This document shows positions 1-8,418 of a DNA stretch of 64,000 bases, piece after piece. Location of the stretch: positions 930,001 to 994,000 of the forward strand of contig NZ_CP115668.1 of NCBI RefSeq assembly GCF_028021195.1, written 5' to 3'. The notes beneath the pieces are model-generated. The model had not been told where the DNA came from, made no database searches, and worked only from the letters and a program-made list of their open reading frames with translations. A program made the translations under genes and the position numbers. Source of the stretch: Cutibacterium equinum. Lineage in GTDB: Bacteria > Actinomycetota > Actinomycetes > Propionibacteriales > Propionibacteriaceae. How positions within the stretch are numbered: position 1 is the first letter of the stretch; every line of letters begins with the position of its first letter.

Positions 1-782
1 CGGAGGGCGGAGATGGGGGAGTCGGGCTGGCCGTCAGCAGGCCAACGATCAGCCAGGGTGACCTCGGACAGGGGAAGCCGTCGGGACCAGCCACGTCGCT
101 CGAGTCCAGGGGCCGGCGGACGTTCATCAGGCCATCCCAGGCACAACCATCCCAGGGTCTCCACGCCTTCGGGCAGACCGAGCAGCGCAGCGAGCTCCTC
201 GGGTTCGAAGAGGGTCACCCATCCCATTCCCAGGCCGTGCGCACGGGCCGTCAGCCACATGTTCTCCACGGCGCAGGCGCAACTCCACATGTCGGCGTCG
301 GTGAAGGTGTTGCGCCCCAGCACTCCGGATGCGGGGGTACGGCGATCGCAGGCCACCACGATGCCAACCGGGGCCTCGCGGATTCCTTCGAGCTGCAGGT
401 CAAGAAGTCGGGCGCGACGATCGGGGGTCAGCAGCTCGGCCTGACGTAGTCTCTGGCGGTCGGCCATGACGGCGGCGCGGTCGCGGGTGTCGGCGTCGCG
501 TACCACGATGAACCGCCATGGCTGGCTGTGACCGACGCTGGGGGCGCGGTGGCCAGCCCACAGGACGGTGGTGACGAGGTCCTCGGGGACGTCGTCGTGG
601 CGGTAGCGACGGATGTCACGCCGGGCGTCGATGGCGGCGTCAAGACCCTGCTGCACCTGGTCGCCCAGGCACCACCCAGCGGGATCGGCGGCGCGGGCGG
701 CCGAGGAGGTGGTGTCGCCGATCTTGGGGATCGGGCGGGCCCAACGCTGGCTGGTGGGTGCAGTCTCATCAGGGGTGCTCAC
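1..782 (-). CDS. bluB: BluB-type 5,6-dimethylbenzimidazole synthase, partial at window edge
   Basis: The reading frame starts at a GTG (782) and runs left without a stop to base 1, so the 3' end lies outside the window. The protein has the nitroreductase fold signature of BluB: an ARRDIRRYR flavin-binding stretch near residue 45, then a RAPSVGHSQPWRF segment near residue 75 and a GMGWVTLFEP segment near residue 180. BluB cleaves reduced FMN with oxygen to make dimethylbenzimidazole, the lower ligand of vitamin B12. About 260 codons are visible, already longer than a typical stand-alone BluB of roughly 220 residues. The last stretch is a Pro/Asp-rich linker. In propionibacteria BluB is known as the N-terminal half of a BluB-CobT2 fusion; that this is one is inference. 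Confidence 0.8.
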   Translation of the reverse strand, partial: MSTPDETAPTSQRWARPIPKIGDTTSSAARAADPAGWCLGDQVQQGLDAAIDARRDIRRYRHDDVPEDLVTTVLWAGHRAPSVGHSQPWRFIVVRDADTRDRAAVMADRQRLRQAELLTPDRRARLLDLQLEGIREAPVGIVVACDRRTPASGVLGRNTFTDADMWSCACAVENMWLTARAHGLGMGWVTLFEPEELAALLGLPEGVETLGWLCLGWPDERPPAPGLERRGWSRRLPLSEVTLADRWPADGQPDSPISAL

Positions 783-919
783 AGCACGAGGGTAGTGGTC
801 AGCCTGTCGCGGGTTGCTGCCGGGATGGTGTGGTGATGTGGGTGGTGATGGGTTGAGGTGCCATCTGGGCTGGCACGACGGGTTCGGCTCACCCGGTATG
901 CCACGTCTACCATGGGCGG

Positions 920-2065
920 GTGCCTTTGAACCCCTTGACCCTGACTGCGCCCTCTGGCGGCACCGTGTCGGTGGACACCCCGGTGGTGTTGGCGCCGATG
1001 GCCGGCGTCACCAATGCCGCCTTCCGTCAGCTGTGCGCTGAGCAGGGGGCAGGGCTCTACGTCTGCGAGATGATCACCTCTCGCGGCCTGGTCTACGGCG
1101 ATCACAAGACCCACGACATGCTGGCCTTCGCCGACTGCGAAGATGTGCGCTCGGTGCAGTTGTACGGGGTTGACCCCGCAATGGTCGGTGAGGCGACGTC
1201 GATCCTGTGTGAGAAGTACGGGGTGAACCACGTCGACCTCAATTTCGGCTGCCCGGTGCCCAAGGTCACCCGCAAGGGTGGTGGGGGAGTCCTGCCCTGG
1301 AAGCGTGACCGGTTCGCCGCCGTCGTCTCCGCTGCCGTCCAGGCCGGCGACGCCCACGGGGTTCCGGTCACCGTCAAGACTCGTATCGGCATCGACCCCG
1401 ACCACATCACCTATCTCGACTCTGCCCGCATCGCCGTCGACTCCGGATCCGCTGGGGTGTGCTTGCACGCGCGCACCGTAGCCGAGGCCTATGCCGGGCA
1501 CTCTCACTGGGACGCCATCGGAGACCTCGTCGAGGCTGTCGACGTCCCGGTCATCGGGAATGGCGACATCTGGGAGGCCAGTGACGCCATGACCATGGTC
1601 GAGCAGACCGGGTGCGCCGGGGTCGAGGTCGGGCGTGGCTGCCTGGGCCGCCCTTGGCTGTTCCGTGACCTGGCTGACGCCTTCGCTGGTCGTGACACGA
1701 CCACCTTGCCGACCTTGGGTGAGGTGTGCACGATGATCCGACGTCACGCCGAATTGCTCGTGAAATACCAGGGAATCCACGGCCTGGTCGACATGCGCAA
1801 GCACATGGCCTGGTACCTCAAGGGTTTCCCGGTGGGTGGGCAGACCCGCCACGCTCTGGGTCAGATTTCCAGCTTCGAGGAACTCGACGCGCTGTTGGCC
1901 ACCTTGGACCACGACGCGCCCTTCCCGGTCAAAGAGCTTGGCAAGGCCCGCGGGCGGCAAGGGGCCCCGCGTCGCAAAGTCGTCATGCCGCACGGTTGGC
2001 TCGATTCGCGCACCCTTGACGATGACGATCTTTCGGCCGCCGAGATCGACGCGTCCGGAGGCTGA
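920..2065 (+). CDS. dusB: tRNA-dihydrouridine synthase
   Basis: A 381-residue Dus family flavoenzyme that reduces specific uridines in tRNA to dihydrouridine with NADPH. Visible signatures are APMAGVTNAAFR at the N-terminus (FMN-binding barrel strand), the catalytic-cysteine motif NFGCPVPKV near residue 113, the KTRIG strand, HARTVAEAYAG, and the VIGNGDI and GRGCLGRPWLF phosphate-binding loops. Length fits DusB. The start is a GTG only seven bases after a TACCAT -10-like element (908-913), with no Shine-Dalgarno, so the mRNA may be leaderless. The next gene is a dNTPase-like hydrolase on the same strand, 48 bases on. Confidence 0.93.
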   Translation: MPLNPLTLTAPSGGTVSVDTPVVLAPMAGVTNAAFRQLCAEQGAGLYVCEMITSRGLVYGDHKTHDMLAFADCEDVRSVQLYGVDPAMVGEATSILCEKYGVNHVDLNFGCPVPKVTRKGGGGVLPWKRDRFAAVVSAAVQAGDAHGVPVTVKTRIGIDPDHITYLDSARIAVDSGSAGVCLHARTVAEAYAGHSHWDAIGDLVEAVDVPVIGNGDIWEASDAMTMVEQTGCAGVEVGRGCLGRPWLFRDLADAFAGRDTTTLPTLGEVCTMIRRHAELLVKYQGIHGLVDMRKHMAWYLKGFPVGGQTRHALGQISSFEELDALLATLDHDAPFPVKELGKARGRQGAPRRKVVMPHGWLDSRTLDDDDLSAAEIDASGG

Positions 2066-2113
2066 GACCACCCTGGTCTGGTCCCGGGGATCGAGGTGGG
2101 ACAGGATGGAGCC

Positions 2114-3232
2114 ATGTCCGAAGTGGGAGAACGTACCCGGGCCTGGGCTTTGACGATGGCTGGTCATCGCGGCGTTGGTGACGTCGTCCATGCTCACCCG
2201 TCAGGTGGCGCGCGCATCGAGACCGGAGAGGTCGTCGGACGACAGATGCGCGAGGAGAGGGAGAACCTCCTGCTGCGTCCCGGGGCTACCCGTGCCGACG
2301 GGGCGGGGAATCGTGCCATTGCCGAGGAGCCGGACCCGCAGCGGACCTGCTTTGAAAGGGATCGCGATCGCATCGTCCACTCGACCTCGTTTCGACGGCT
2401 GGCTGGCAAGACTCAGGTCGTCGTCCATCCCACTGATCACCAGCGCACTCGGCTGACCCACGCCCTTGAGGTGGCCCAGGTGGCCCGGTCCATCGCGGTC
2501 GGCATCGGCGCCAATGTCACCTTGGCCGACGCCATGGCGCTGGGCCACGACTGTGGCCACGGCCCGGGAGGTCACGCCTCGGAGCAGGCCTTCGACGCCT
2601 TCATCCCGGAGGGTTTCGATCACGGGCCGTGGGGGGCCGACGTCAGCTTGGCCAGCCTCAATCTGTGCGCCGAGACCCTGGACGGTATCCGTAACCACTC
2701 CTGGTCGCGTCCGGCTCCCAGCACCGTGGAGGGAGAGGTCGTCTCCTTCGCTGACCGGATCGCCTACTGCGCCCATGATCTGGAGGACGCCATCAAGGCG
2801 GGGATCGTCACCGTGGCGGACCTGCCGGAGGTCGTCGTCGAGGTGGCAGGCACGGACCGACGTACCCAGCTGTCGGTATTCATTCGTTCGGTCATCGACA
2901 CCACGTGTGAGACGGGGCAGGTGGGGATGGCTGCCGATGTTGCCGAGGCCCTGGCGGCCCTCCGGGCTTTCAACTACGAGCGGATCTACACCCGGCCCGA
3001 GTCACTAGGGCAGGCAGAGGCAGTTGTCGAGGTTCTCCACGGGCTGGTCGCGTACTACCAGAGCCACATCGACGTGGTCCCGGCAGAATTCCTCCAGACC
3101 GACGCCGACAGAATCCACCAGGTCGTGGCATACGTGGGCGGAATGACCGATCAGTTCGCTTTCTCCCAAGCCACCGAATTATTGGGATGGGACCGCAGCC
3201 GGCTTCCCAAGGGGATGGGTCGGGGCTTCTGA
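2114..3232 (+). CDS. dgt: deoxyguanosinetriphosphate triphosphohydrolase-like protein
   Basis: HD-domain hydrolase of the Dgt family, which cleaves dNTPs to deoxynucleoside and triphosphate. The metal ligands are visible in order: RLTHALEVAQVAR (first His), GHDCGHGPGGH (the HD pair and a following His), and SFADRIAYCAHD (distal Asp). The upstream FRRLAGKTQVV motif is typical of the family. About 372 residues from the ATG at 2114; an in-frame ATG lies at 2096, but 2114 gives the usual N-terminus length. In many actinobacteria this gene sits directly before dnaG. Here three other genes separate the two (3491-6429). Confidence 0.88.
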   Translation: MSEVGERTRAWALTMAGHRGVGDVVHAHPSGGARIETGEVVGRQMREERENLLLRPGATRADGAGNRAIAEEPDPQRTCFERDRDRIVHSTSFRRLAGKTQVVVHPTDHQRTRLTHALEVAQVARSIAVGIGANVTLADAMALGHDCGHGPGGHASEQAFDAFIPEGFDHGPWGADVSLASLNLCAETLDGIRNHSWSRPAPSTVEGEVVSFADRIAYCAHDLEDAIKAGIVTVADLPEVVVEVAGTDRRTQLSVFIRSVIDTTCETGQVGMAADVAEALAALRAFNYERIYTRPESLGQAEAVVEVLHGLVAYYQSHIDVVPAEFLQTDADRIHQVVAYVGGMTDQFAFSQATELLGWDRSRLPKGMGRGF

Positions 3233-3490
3233 CGGGCACTCGAGTGTTACGTAGGAGAACAAGAGCTTCGAGATGGTGCACCGATGTCCTGATCCGGTGA
3301 CCGTTGAATGAGTGTCGGCTGCAGTTTCGTCGACGGCGGAGGCGGTGAGGTCATGCGGGCTGATGAACGCCTGTGCCGCCCTGGCTCACCCCTGCAGAAT
3401 CGGCTGAACCCGAGGCTGATAAGGTAATTCCCGGCTCATAGATCCGTTACCCCCTTGTCGTTCTTGCCCCCTAGGAAGGGAGCTTTCCCT

Positions 3491-4855
3491 ATGGCCGGTA
3501 TCTCGTACAACGCCCAAAAGAACCCATATTTGGGTCCCGCCGGTAGCGCCACGATGCACTGTGACGCGCAAGCCTCCGACGCCAGCCCTATGCGTGGCCC
3601 GGGCGTTCCCGGCCCCGGACAGCGGTGGGTCACCAAAGAGATCAAGATGGGCGGTGCCTGCCCCACGATTCTCGTGGGCGAGGACAACATCGTCCAGGTG
3701 CTCTGCACAAAGGTCGTGTCCTCGGATGGGATTGCCCTACAGCCCAATGTCGCCACACTCTCTGCTGACGGCACACCGATCGATGATCTGAACCTCCCCA
3801 AGGGGGCACTGCTCGGCGGCGTGTACGCCTACATCGACAACGCCAACCGCATGGTGCTTGTCGACGGCACCTCCACCCTGATCCGGGTGGCCCACGATGC
3901 CGGGGGCGGTAATCTGCACATCGATTCCCGTTTCGACCTCTCGTCCGTGCTTCGAGGCGACCAGATCGTGGGCCTCACCCCCGACTGGCAGGGCCGCATC
4001 TGGCTGGCCTCGAAGAATGCGTTGACCATCGTGGTGGATTTCGAGCGCGGCATGATCCGTGCCACGAAGCTGCAACAGTTCGCCACTACCGAGGTCGTCG
4101 ACAACTCCATCTCCTCCAGCCCAGACGGGGTGAACATCATCACCTCCCACGGGATCTATCAGCTCCACGCCGACGAGATGGGCCGGCCTCAGATTTCGTG
4201 GTCCCACTCCTATGACCGTGGCAACCACCGCAAACCCGGTCAGCTCGCGTGGGGATCGGGTGCCTCGCCGACGTTCTTCGGACCCAACGGCTCCGATTAC
4301 GTCATGCTCTCCGACAACGCCGACGACCAAGAGTCGGTGATCGTCTACCGGGTGGCCGACGGCAAGCTCATTGGCTCGGCGAAGCTCTTCCAGCCCGGCA
4401 AGTCCGGCACGGAGAACTCGATGATTGGCATCGGGAACACCATCATCGGCGCCTCCACTTACGGCTACCCCTACCCGAAATACCCTGACGGCGCCGGCAC
4501 CTCCGTGCCCAAGAGTGCCCCGTTTGCGCCTGGCATGGAACGCTGGGACATCACCGAGAAGGGGCTCGTCAACGTCTGGAAGCGCGATGACGTCTACTCC
4601 TCGGCGGTGCCGCGCTACTGTGCGCCCGACAACATCATCTACACCTGCGAGCGCGGACGTGGTTTCTTGGGGATCGACCCCATCTTTGCCTTGGCCATCG
4701 ACATGGAAACCGGCGAGACCCTGCACCGGGTGGAGCAGCCAGGAAAGGCGATGATCGGCAGCTCTGACACGCTCGAAATGGTCGGCGTCATCAAGGACGG
4801 CGTGTGGTGGCAGGGAACCATCAGCCGCATCCTCCGAATCTCGATGGGAGCGTGA
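3491..4855 (+). CDS. uncharacterised protein, probable beta-propeller
   Basis: 454 residues from an ATG with a good ribosome site (GGAAGGGAG, about eight bases upstream). An in-frame TTG at 3455 would be less well placed. I do not recognise the family. The protein is rich in beta-turn elements (Gly-Asn, Ser-Pro-Asp-Gly) and has repeated blade-like stretches such as SSPDGVNII, RIWLASKNALTIV, ESVIVYRVADGKLIG and MERWDITEKGLVNVW, consistent with a WD/PQQ-like propeller. Cysteines occur near the N-terminus (HCDAQ, GACPT) and near residue 380 (RYCAPDNIIYTCERG). No signal peptide or membrane segment is apparent. It is followed two bases later by a gene for a Tat-type exported protein, so the two are probably co-expressed. 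No catalytic motif was identified. Confidence 0.7.
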   Translation: MAGISYNAQKNPYLGPAGSATMHCDAQASDASPMRGPGVPGPGQRWVTKEIKMGGACPTILVGEDNIVQVLCTKVVSSDGIALQPNVATLSADGTPIDDLNLPKGALLGGVYAYIDNANRMVLVDGTSTLIRVAHDAGGGNLHIDSRFDLSSVLRGDQIVGLTPDWQGRIWLASKNALTIVVDFERGMIRATKLQQFATTEVVDNSISSSPDGVNIITSHGIYQLHADEMGRPQISWSHSYDRGNHRKPGQLAWGSGASPTFFGPNGSDYVMLSDNADDQESVIVYRVADGKLIGSAKLFQPGKSGTENSMIGIGNTIIGASTYGYPYPKYPDGAGTSVPKSAPFAPGMERWDITEKGLVNVWKRDDVYSSAVPRYCAPDNIIYTCERGRGFLGIDPIFALAIDMETGETLHRVEQPGKAMIGSSDTLEMVGVIKDGVWWQGTISRILRISMGA

Positions 4856-4857
4856 AC

Positions 4858-5502
4858 ATGACCACCAACATCAAACGCCGCACCGTTGTTCAGGGCATCG
4901 CATGGTCTGTTCCTGCCGTCACCGCAGCGGTGACCGTGCCCGCCTTCGCGGCGAGTACGCCCGTGAATCCGCTGAGTTGCGCGGCCACCGATCCCGTCGA
5001 CCAGGGCCGCATGGAATCCCCCAAGTGGAAGGACTCGAGCCTGAGGCTCAGTTTCTCCAAGCCCGAGGAGATTACCCTCAGTGGCGGGACTCGCCTGGCT
5101 GCGCCAACGAAGCTCACCATCGCCAACGTCGGCCCCACCGAGCTGCCTGCTGGCACCAGCGTCGGCATCACAGCCGCCAGCCTGGATGCCAGCGGTATCG
5201 TCCGCCCTAATGCCAATAGCCTCACTGCGCTGAGCGCGAAGGCTGTTGACGCCACAGGCAGGCCGGTGAATGCTCTGAAGTTCCAATCCCCCGACACCCG
5301 TCAGACGACGATGGCGCTGGGCTGCGCCATGGAGAAAGGGCAATCTGTGACCACCGAACTCACCTGGGGTCTCGCCCCCGGCGCCGAAACGTCCAACCTC
5401 GCCTCGCTGCAATTCATCGCCCGAATCATCACCGACGCCTCGGTGCCCACCTACACCGAGTTCCAGTCGCCCGAGGTTCTTGGCGGTACGCGCACACTCT
5501 GA
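4858..5502 (+). CDS. exported protein with Tat-type signal peptide
   Basis: 214 residues. The N-terminus MTTNIKRRTVVQGIAW, followed by a hydrophobic stretch and PAFAAST, is a twin-arginine style signal peptide with an AFA-A cleavage site near residue 31. This arrangement is common in actinobacterial cell-surface proteins. The mature part is a beta-rich, Ser/Thr-rich domain with two cysteines (LSCAATDP, LGCAMEKG) that could form one disulfide. It has no LPXTG or C-terminal membrane anchor, so it is probably secreted or wall-associated. A GGGAG site lies within the end of the preceding gene, two bases upstream, so translation is probably coupled. The family is not recognised. Confidence 0.7.
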   Translation: MTTNIKRRTVVQGIAWSVPAVTAAVTVPAFAASTPVNPLSCAATDPVDQGRMESPKWKDSSLRLSFSKPEEITLSGGTRLAAPTKLTIANVGPTELPAGTSVGITAASLDASGIVRPNANSLTALSAKAVDATGRPVNALKFQSPDTRQTTMALGCAMEKGQSVTTELTWGLAPGAETSNLASLQFIARIITDASVPTYTEFQSPEVLGGTRTL

Positions 5503-5532
5503 GCGCAACCGTCGTCGCCAGCCAGACAACAA

Positions 5533-5566
5533 GGAGGGATTCCGCCGAATTTGGTGGGGTCCCTCC
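5533..5566. terminator. hairpin terminator between convergent genes
   Basis: A 14-pair stem (GGAGGGA arm against TCCCTCC, continued inward with a few G-U pairs) closes a six-base loop. It lies after the exported-protein gene and before the end of the oppositely oriented permease gene. There is no T tract, so it is a GC-rich actinobacterial type that could act in both directions. Confidence 0.7.
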
Positions 5567-5634
5567 CTGTCGTGGGCGCGGCTGACACATCCCGGCGCGC
5601 ATCTCGCCACGGGGCCGTGCGGGGGCCTACCGGT

Positions 5635-6429
5635 TCACGGGTGAAGCTTGCCGGCAAGGTCCTCGGGTAGCAGCTTGGCCCTCGTGACCAGGTCATGGGC
5701 CACGACCACGGTGACGACCTGACCCGCCAAGATGCCGATGAGGACGAGGGCTTGGGCGGCGCCGGCCTGGAGAGCCGAGCCGCCACCGAGCAGCACACCG
5801 ACGAAGGCGCCCGGCAAGGTCACCAGGCCGACGGTCGCGGTGCGGTCGACAGTGGGCAGCACCGATTCGGTGACGCTCGGCTCAGTGACTAAAGCGATGG
5901 CGTCATGACGTGGGAAACCGACGGCCAGACCGGCCTCGAAGATGCCGATACCCTCGCGCAGATCAGCAAAGAAACGACGGCAGGCCAGGGTGTGACCGCT
6001 CATGATGTTGCCGATGATGATGCCGGCCACCGGGATGAGGGAGGCAGGGCTAAACGGTGCGCAACCCGTCGCGAAGATGATGAGGAGGACCGGGCTCACA
6101 CCGGCAAACATGGATACCGCAGCCCATATCCACGCCTTGTCAACTCCGGAGCGATTCGCCGTCGTGCGGACTGCGATGGCAAACATCAACAGGGTGAACA
6201 GGCAGGCAGCCCACAGGTGGGAGAGGGCATAGACGAGCACGAATGAGACGATGCCGAGCTGTACGACAGCGCGGATCGACGCCACCACAGAGGCTTTTGC
6301 GATGCCCAGCCGTCCAACAAGCGAGGCGGCGACGGTCAGCACCACGAGCAGCACGATCGCCAATGCGAGTTGCCATGTGGGGTTCACGGTCACGGCGCAG
6401 AGTTTGGCACCAATCCGGCCCACCCGCAT
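5635..6429 (-). CDS. fetB: FetB-family (UPF0014) ABC transporter permease
   Basis: 264-residue polytopic membrane protein with seven or so hydrophobic segments. The family signature is clear: RAVVQLGIVSF in the second segment, the cytoplasmic IPVAGIIIGNIMSG block near residue 135, and the GLVTLPGAFVGVLLGG loop near residue 205. FetB pairs with the ATPase FetA in putative iron export and protection against peroxide stress in E. coli. No FetA-like ATPase gene is adjacent on either side, so the partner must be elsewhere. The chosen ATG (6429) lacks an obvious Shine-Dalgarno; in-frame GTGs at 6393 and 6387 give a start closer to the first membrane segment. Confidence 0.8.
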   Translation of the reverse strand: MRVGRIGAKLCAVTVNPTWQLALAIVLLVVLTVAASLVGRLGIAKASVVASIRAVVQLGIVSFVLVYALSHLWAACLFTLLMFAIAVRTTANRSGVDKAWIWAAVSMFAGVSPVLLIIFATGCAPFSPASLIPVAGIIIGNIMSGHTLACRRFFADLREGIGIFEAGLAVGFPRHDAIALVTEPSVTESVLPTVDRTATVGLVTLPGAFVGVLLGGGSALQAGAAQALVLIGILAGQVVTVVVAHDLVTRAKLLPEDLAGKLHP

Positions 6430-6471
6430 GCTTGGTTAGCATCACCTAGGCAGATGGGTAGGATCATGAGC

Positions 6472-8331
6472 ATGGCTGGCCGGATCAACGAGGAGGACAT
6501 CGCGCTGGTCCGGGAACGAGCGCGGATCGACGAGGTTGTTGGTGAGTACGTCGCCCTGCGCAACGCCGGCGGCGGTTCCCTCAAGGGGCTGTGTCCTTTT
6601 CACGACGAGAAGACACCCAGTTTCCAGGTGACCCCCTCTCGCGGACTGTTCTACTGCTTCGGTTGTGGAGAAGGCGGTGACACGATCTCCTTCGTCCAGA
6701 AGATCGACAACCTGACCTTCGCCGAGGCCGTCCAGCGTCTTGCCGACAAGGTCGGGGTTCAGCTGCGCATCGTCGATGACGGCCGTCCCGGTCTGGAACC
6801 AGGACTGCGCATGCAAATTCTGGCCGCCAATGATGCGGCCGCGGAGTTTTTCCAGGCTCAGATGTCGACGAAGGAGGGCCAGATCGCCCGAGACTTCGTC
6901 GCCGGACGCGGATTCTCCCCCGATGCCGCGGTGCAATTCGGGATGGGATATGCGCCGCGCGGCGGGCACGTACTGCGTGACTATCTGCTGGCGAAGGGGT
7001 TCACCCCCAAAGTTCTCATCGAATCGGGTCTGGTGCGTTCCCAGGGTTGGGACTTCTTCCAGGGGCGGGTTCTGTGGCCGATCAAAGATTCCGGGAAGTC
7101 GGTCCTGGGCTTTGGGGCCAGACGGGTTTACGACGATGATCGTCTGCCGGCAAAGTACGTCAACACGCCGGAGACCCCGGTCTACAAGAAATCCCACGTT
7201 CTCTACGGCCTTGACATGGCTCGAGCCAACATCGGCAAGAAGAGTCAGGCCGTCATCGTCGAGGGATACACCGATGTCATGGCGGCGCACCTGTCCGGCG
7301 TCGACACAGCTGTTGCAGCGTGTGGCACGGCATTCGGCGAGGACCACGCCAGACTCATCCAGCGTCTCATGGGCAACAGCGGCTCTCTCAACGGCGAGGT
7401 CATCTTCACCTTCGACGGTGACGCCGCCGGCCAGAAGGCTGCCCTCAAGGCCTTTCGCGATGACAAGCAGTTCTCCGCCCAGACGTACGTGGCCATCGAA
7501 CCCACCGGACTCGATCCATGCGACCTGCTCATGCAGCGCGGCCCCGAGGCCGTCAGGGAGCTGGTGGCCCGACGGGTGCCGTTGTACCGCTACGTCATGG
7601 AGAACACCGTCGGCCAGTTCGACCTCGACCGGGCGGACGGACGTCTCGCCGCGATCCGGGCGGCAGCCCCACTCGTGACGAGTATTCGTGACCAGTCCCT
7701 GGTTGACGGTTACCTGCGCGAGCTGTCCCAGGTGGTGGGAGCCGACATCGACGTGGTGCGTCGTGAGGTGTCTCGTGCTGGCAAGCAGCATCACCGTGAG
7801 CCAGAGCTGACGGTGATGCCACCTTCTCAGGATCAGCCCCAGCAGCCCGCCGGTATTCCGTGGCCCGACCCGGCCGACATGTCCTTGGCCGTGGAGCGCG
7901 GGTTCCTCAAGCTGGCCCTGCAGTATCCCGAGCTGTTCGACGAGGAGTGGGATCAGGTCGAGGTCGAGGACCTACGCCACCCCGCCTACCGGGCGGTATT
8001 CGAGGCGATCCTGTCCGTACCACGGGGTCAGGACAGGTGGGCCGAGAAGGTCGGTGAAGCCACCAGCGACCCCCAGGTGAAACAGCTGGAGGTGGCCCTC
8101 CTCGTTGAGCCTGTGCTGCGCGAGGACCCCGACCGCAGCTACGCCGCTGCCTATGCCGCGCGGGTGCGATTGCTGTCGGTCACTGACGACATCGCCAACC
8201 TCAAGTCCCGCTTGCAGCGCACCAACCCGAACCAGGATCGCAAACTCTACGACGCAATGTTCTCCGACCTGGTGGCCTTGGAGGCATTGCGCAAGAGTCT
8301 CATCCTTGCTGGTGGAGCGACCTCAGCCTGA
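6472..8331 (+). CDS. dnaG: DNA primase
   Basis: 619-residue bacterial primase that makes RNA primers at the replication fork with the DnaB helicase. Domains in order: CHC2 zinc finger (CPFHDEKTPSF and FYCFGCGEGGD, residues about 40-70), RNA-polymerase core with IVEGYTDVMAAH near residue 260, the TOPRIM acidic motif FDGDAAGQKA near residue 315, and a C-terminal helicase-binding region after residue 470. In-frame ATGs lie at 6454, 6466 and 6472; the TAGG at 6458-6462 best fits 6472 or 6466. A divergent sigma factor gene follows on the same strand, recalling the dnaG-rpoD order of proteobacterial macromolecular-synthesis operons. Confidence 0.96.
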   Translation: MAGRINEEDIALVRERARIDEVVGEYVALRNAGGGSLKGLCPFHDEKTPSFQVTPSRGLFYCFGCGEGGDTISFVQKIDNLTFAEAVQRLADKVGVQLRIVDDGRPGLEPGLRMQILAANDAAAEFFQAQMSTKEGQIARDFVAGRGFSPDAAVQFGMGYAPRGGHVLRDYLLAKGFTPKVLIESGLVRSQGWDFFQGRVLWPIKDSGKSVLGFGARRVYDDDRLPAKYVNTPETPVYKKSHVLYGLDMARANIGKKSQAVIVEGYTDVMAAHLSGVDTAVAACGTAFGEDHARLIQRLMGNSGSLNGEVIFTFDGDAAGQKAALKAFRDDKQFSAQTYVAIEPTGLDPCDLLMQRGPEAVRELVARRVPLYRYVMENTVGQFDLDRADGRLAAIRAAAPLVTSIRDQSLVDGYLRELSQVVGADIDVVRREVSRAGKQHHREPELTVMPPSQDQPQQPAGIPWPDPADMSLAVERGFLKLALQYPELFDEEWDQVEVEDLRHPAYRAVFEAILSVPRGQDRWAEKVGEATSDPQVKQLEVALLVEPVLREDPDRSYAAAYAARVRLLSVTDDIANLKSRLQRTNPNQDRKLYDAMFSDLVALEALRKSLILAGGATSA

Positions 8332-8337
8332 TGTGAC

Positions 8338-8369
8338 ATCTGTGGACAATTCTCGTGGTGTCCACAGAT
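8338..8369. terminator. perfect inverted repeat after dnaG
   Basis: Arms ATCTGTGGACA and TGTCCACAGAT (11 bases each, perfect) flank a ten-base loop, six bases after the dnaG stop. It can form a terminator or attenuator hairpin. Each arm also contains TGTCCACA, eight of nine bases of an actinobacterial DnaA box, so protein binding is another possibility. Confidence 0.55.
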
Positions 8370-8418
8370 CGGCGGACCAGGGTTCCACCCCAGGTGTGCG
8401 GCGCGTCATCGTCAGACC

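Noticed and set aside
779-2197. Long open frame on the minus strand opposite dusB
   Set aside because: It mirrors the codon structure of dusB, has low-complexity Gly/His/Asp composition and no family signature; a high-GC shadow.
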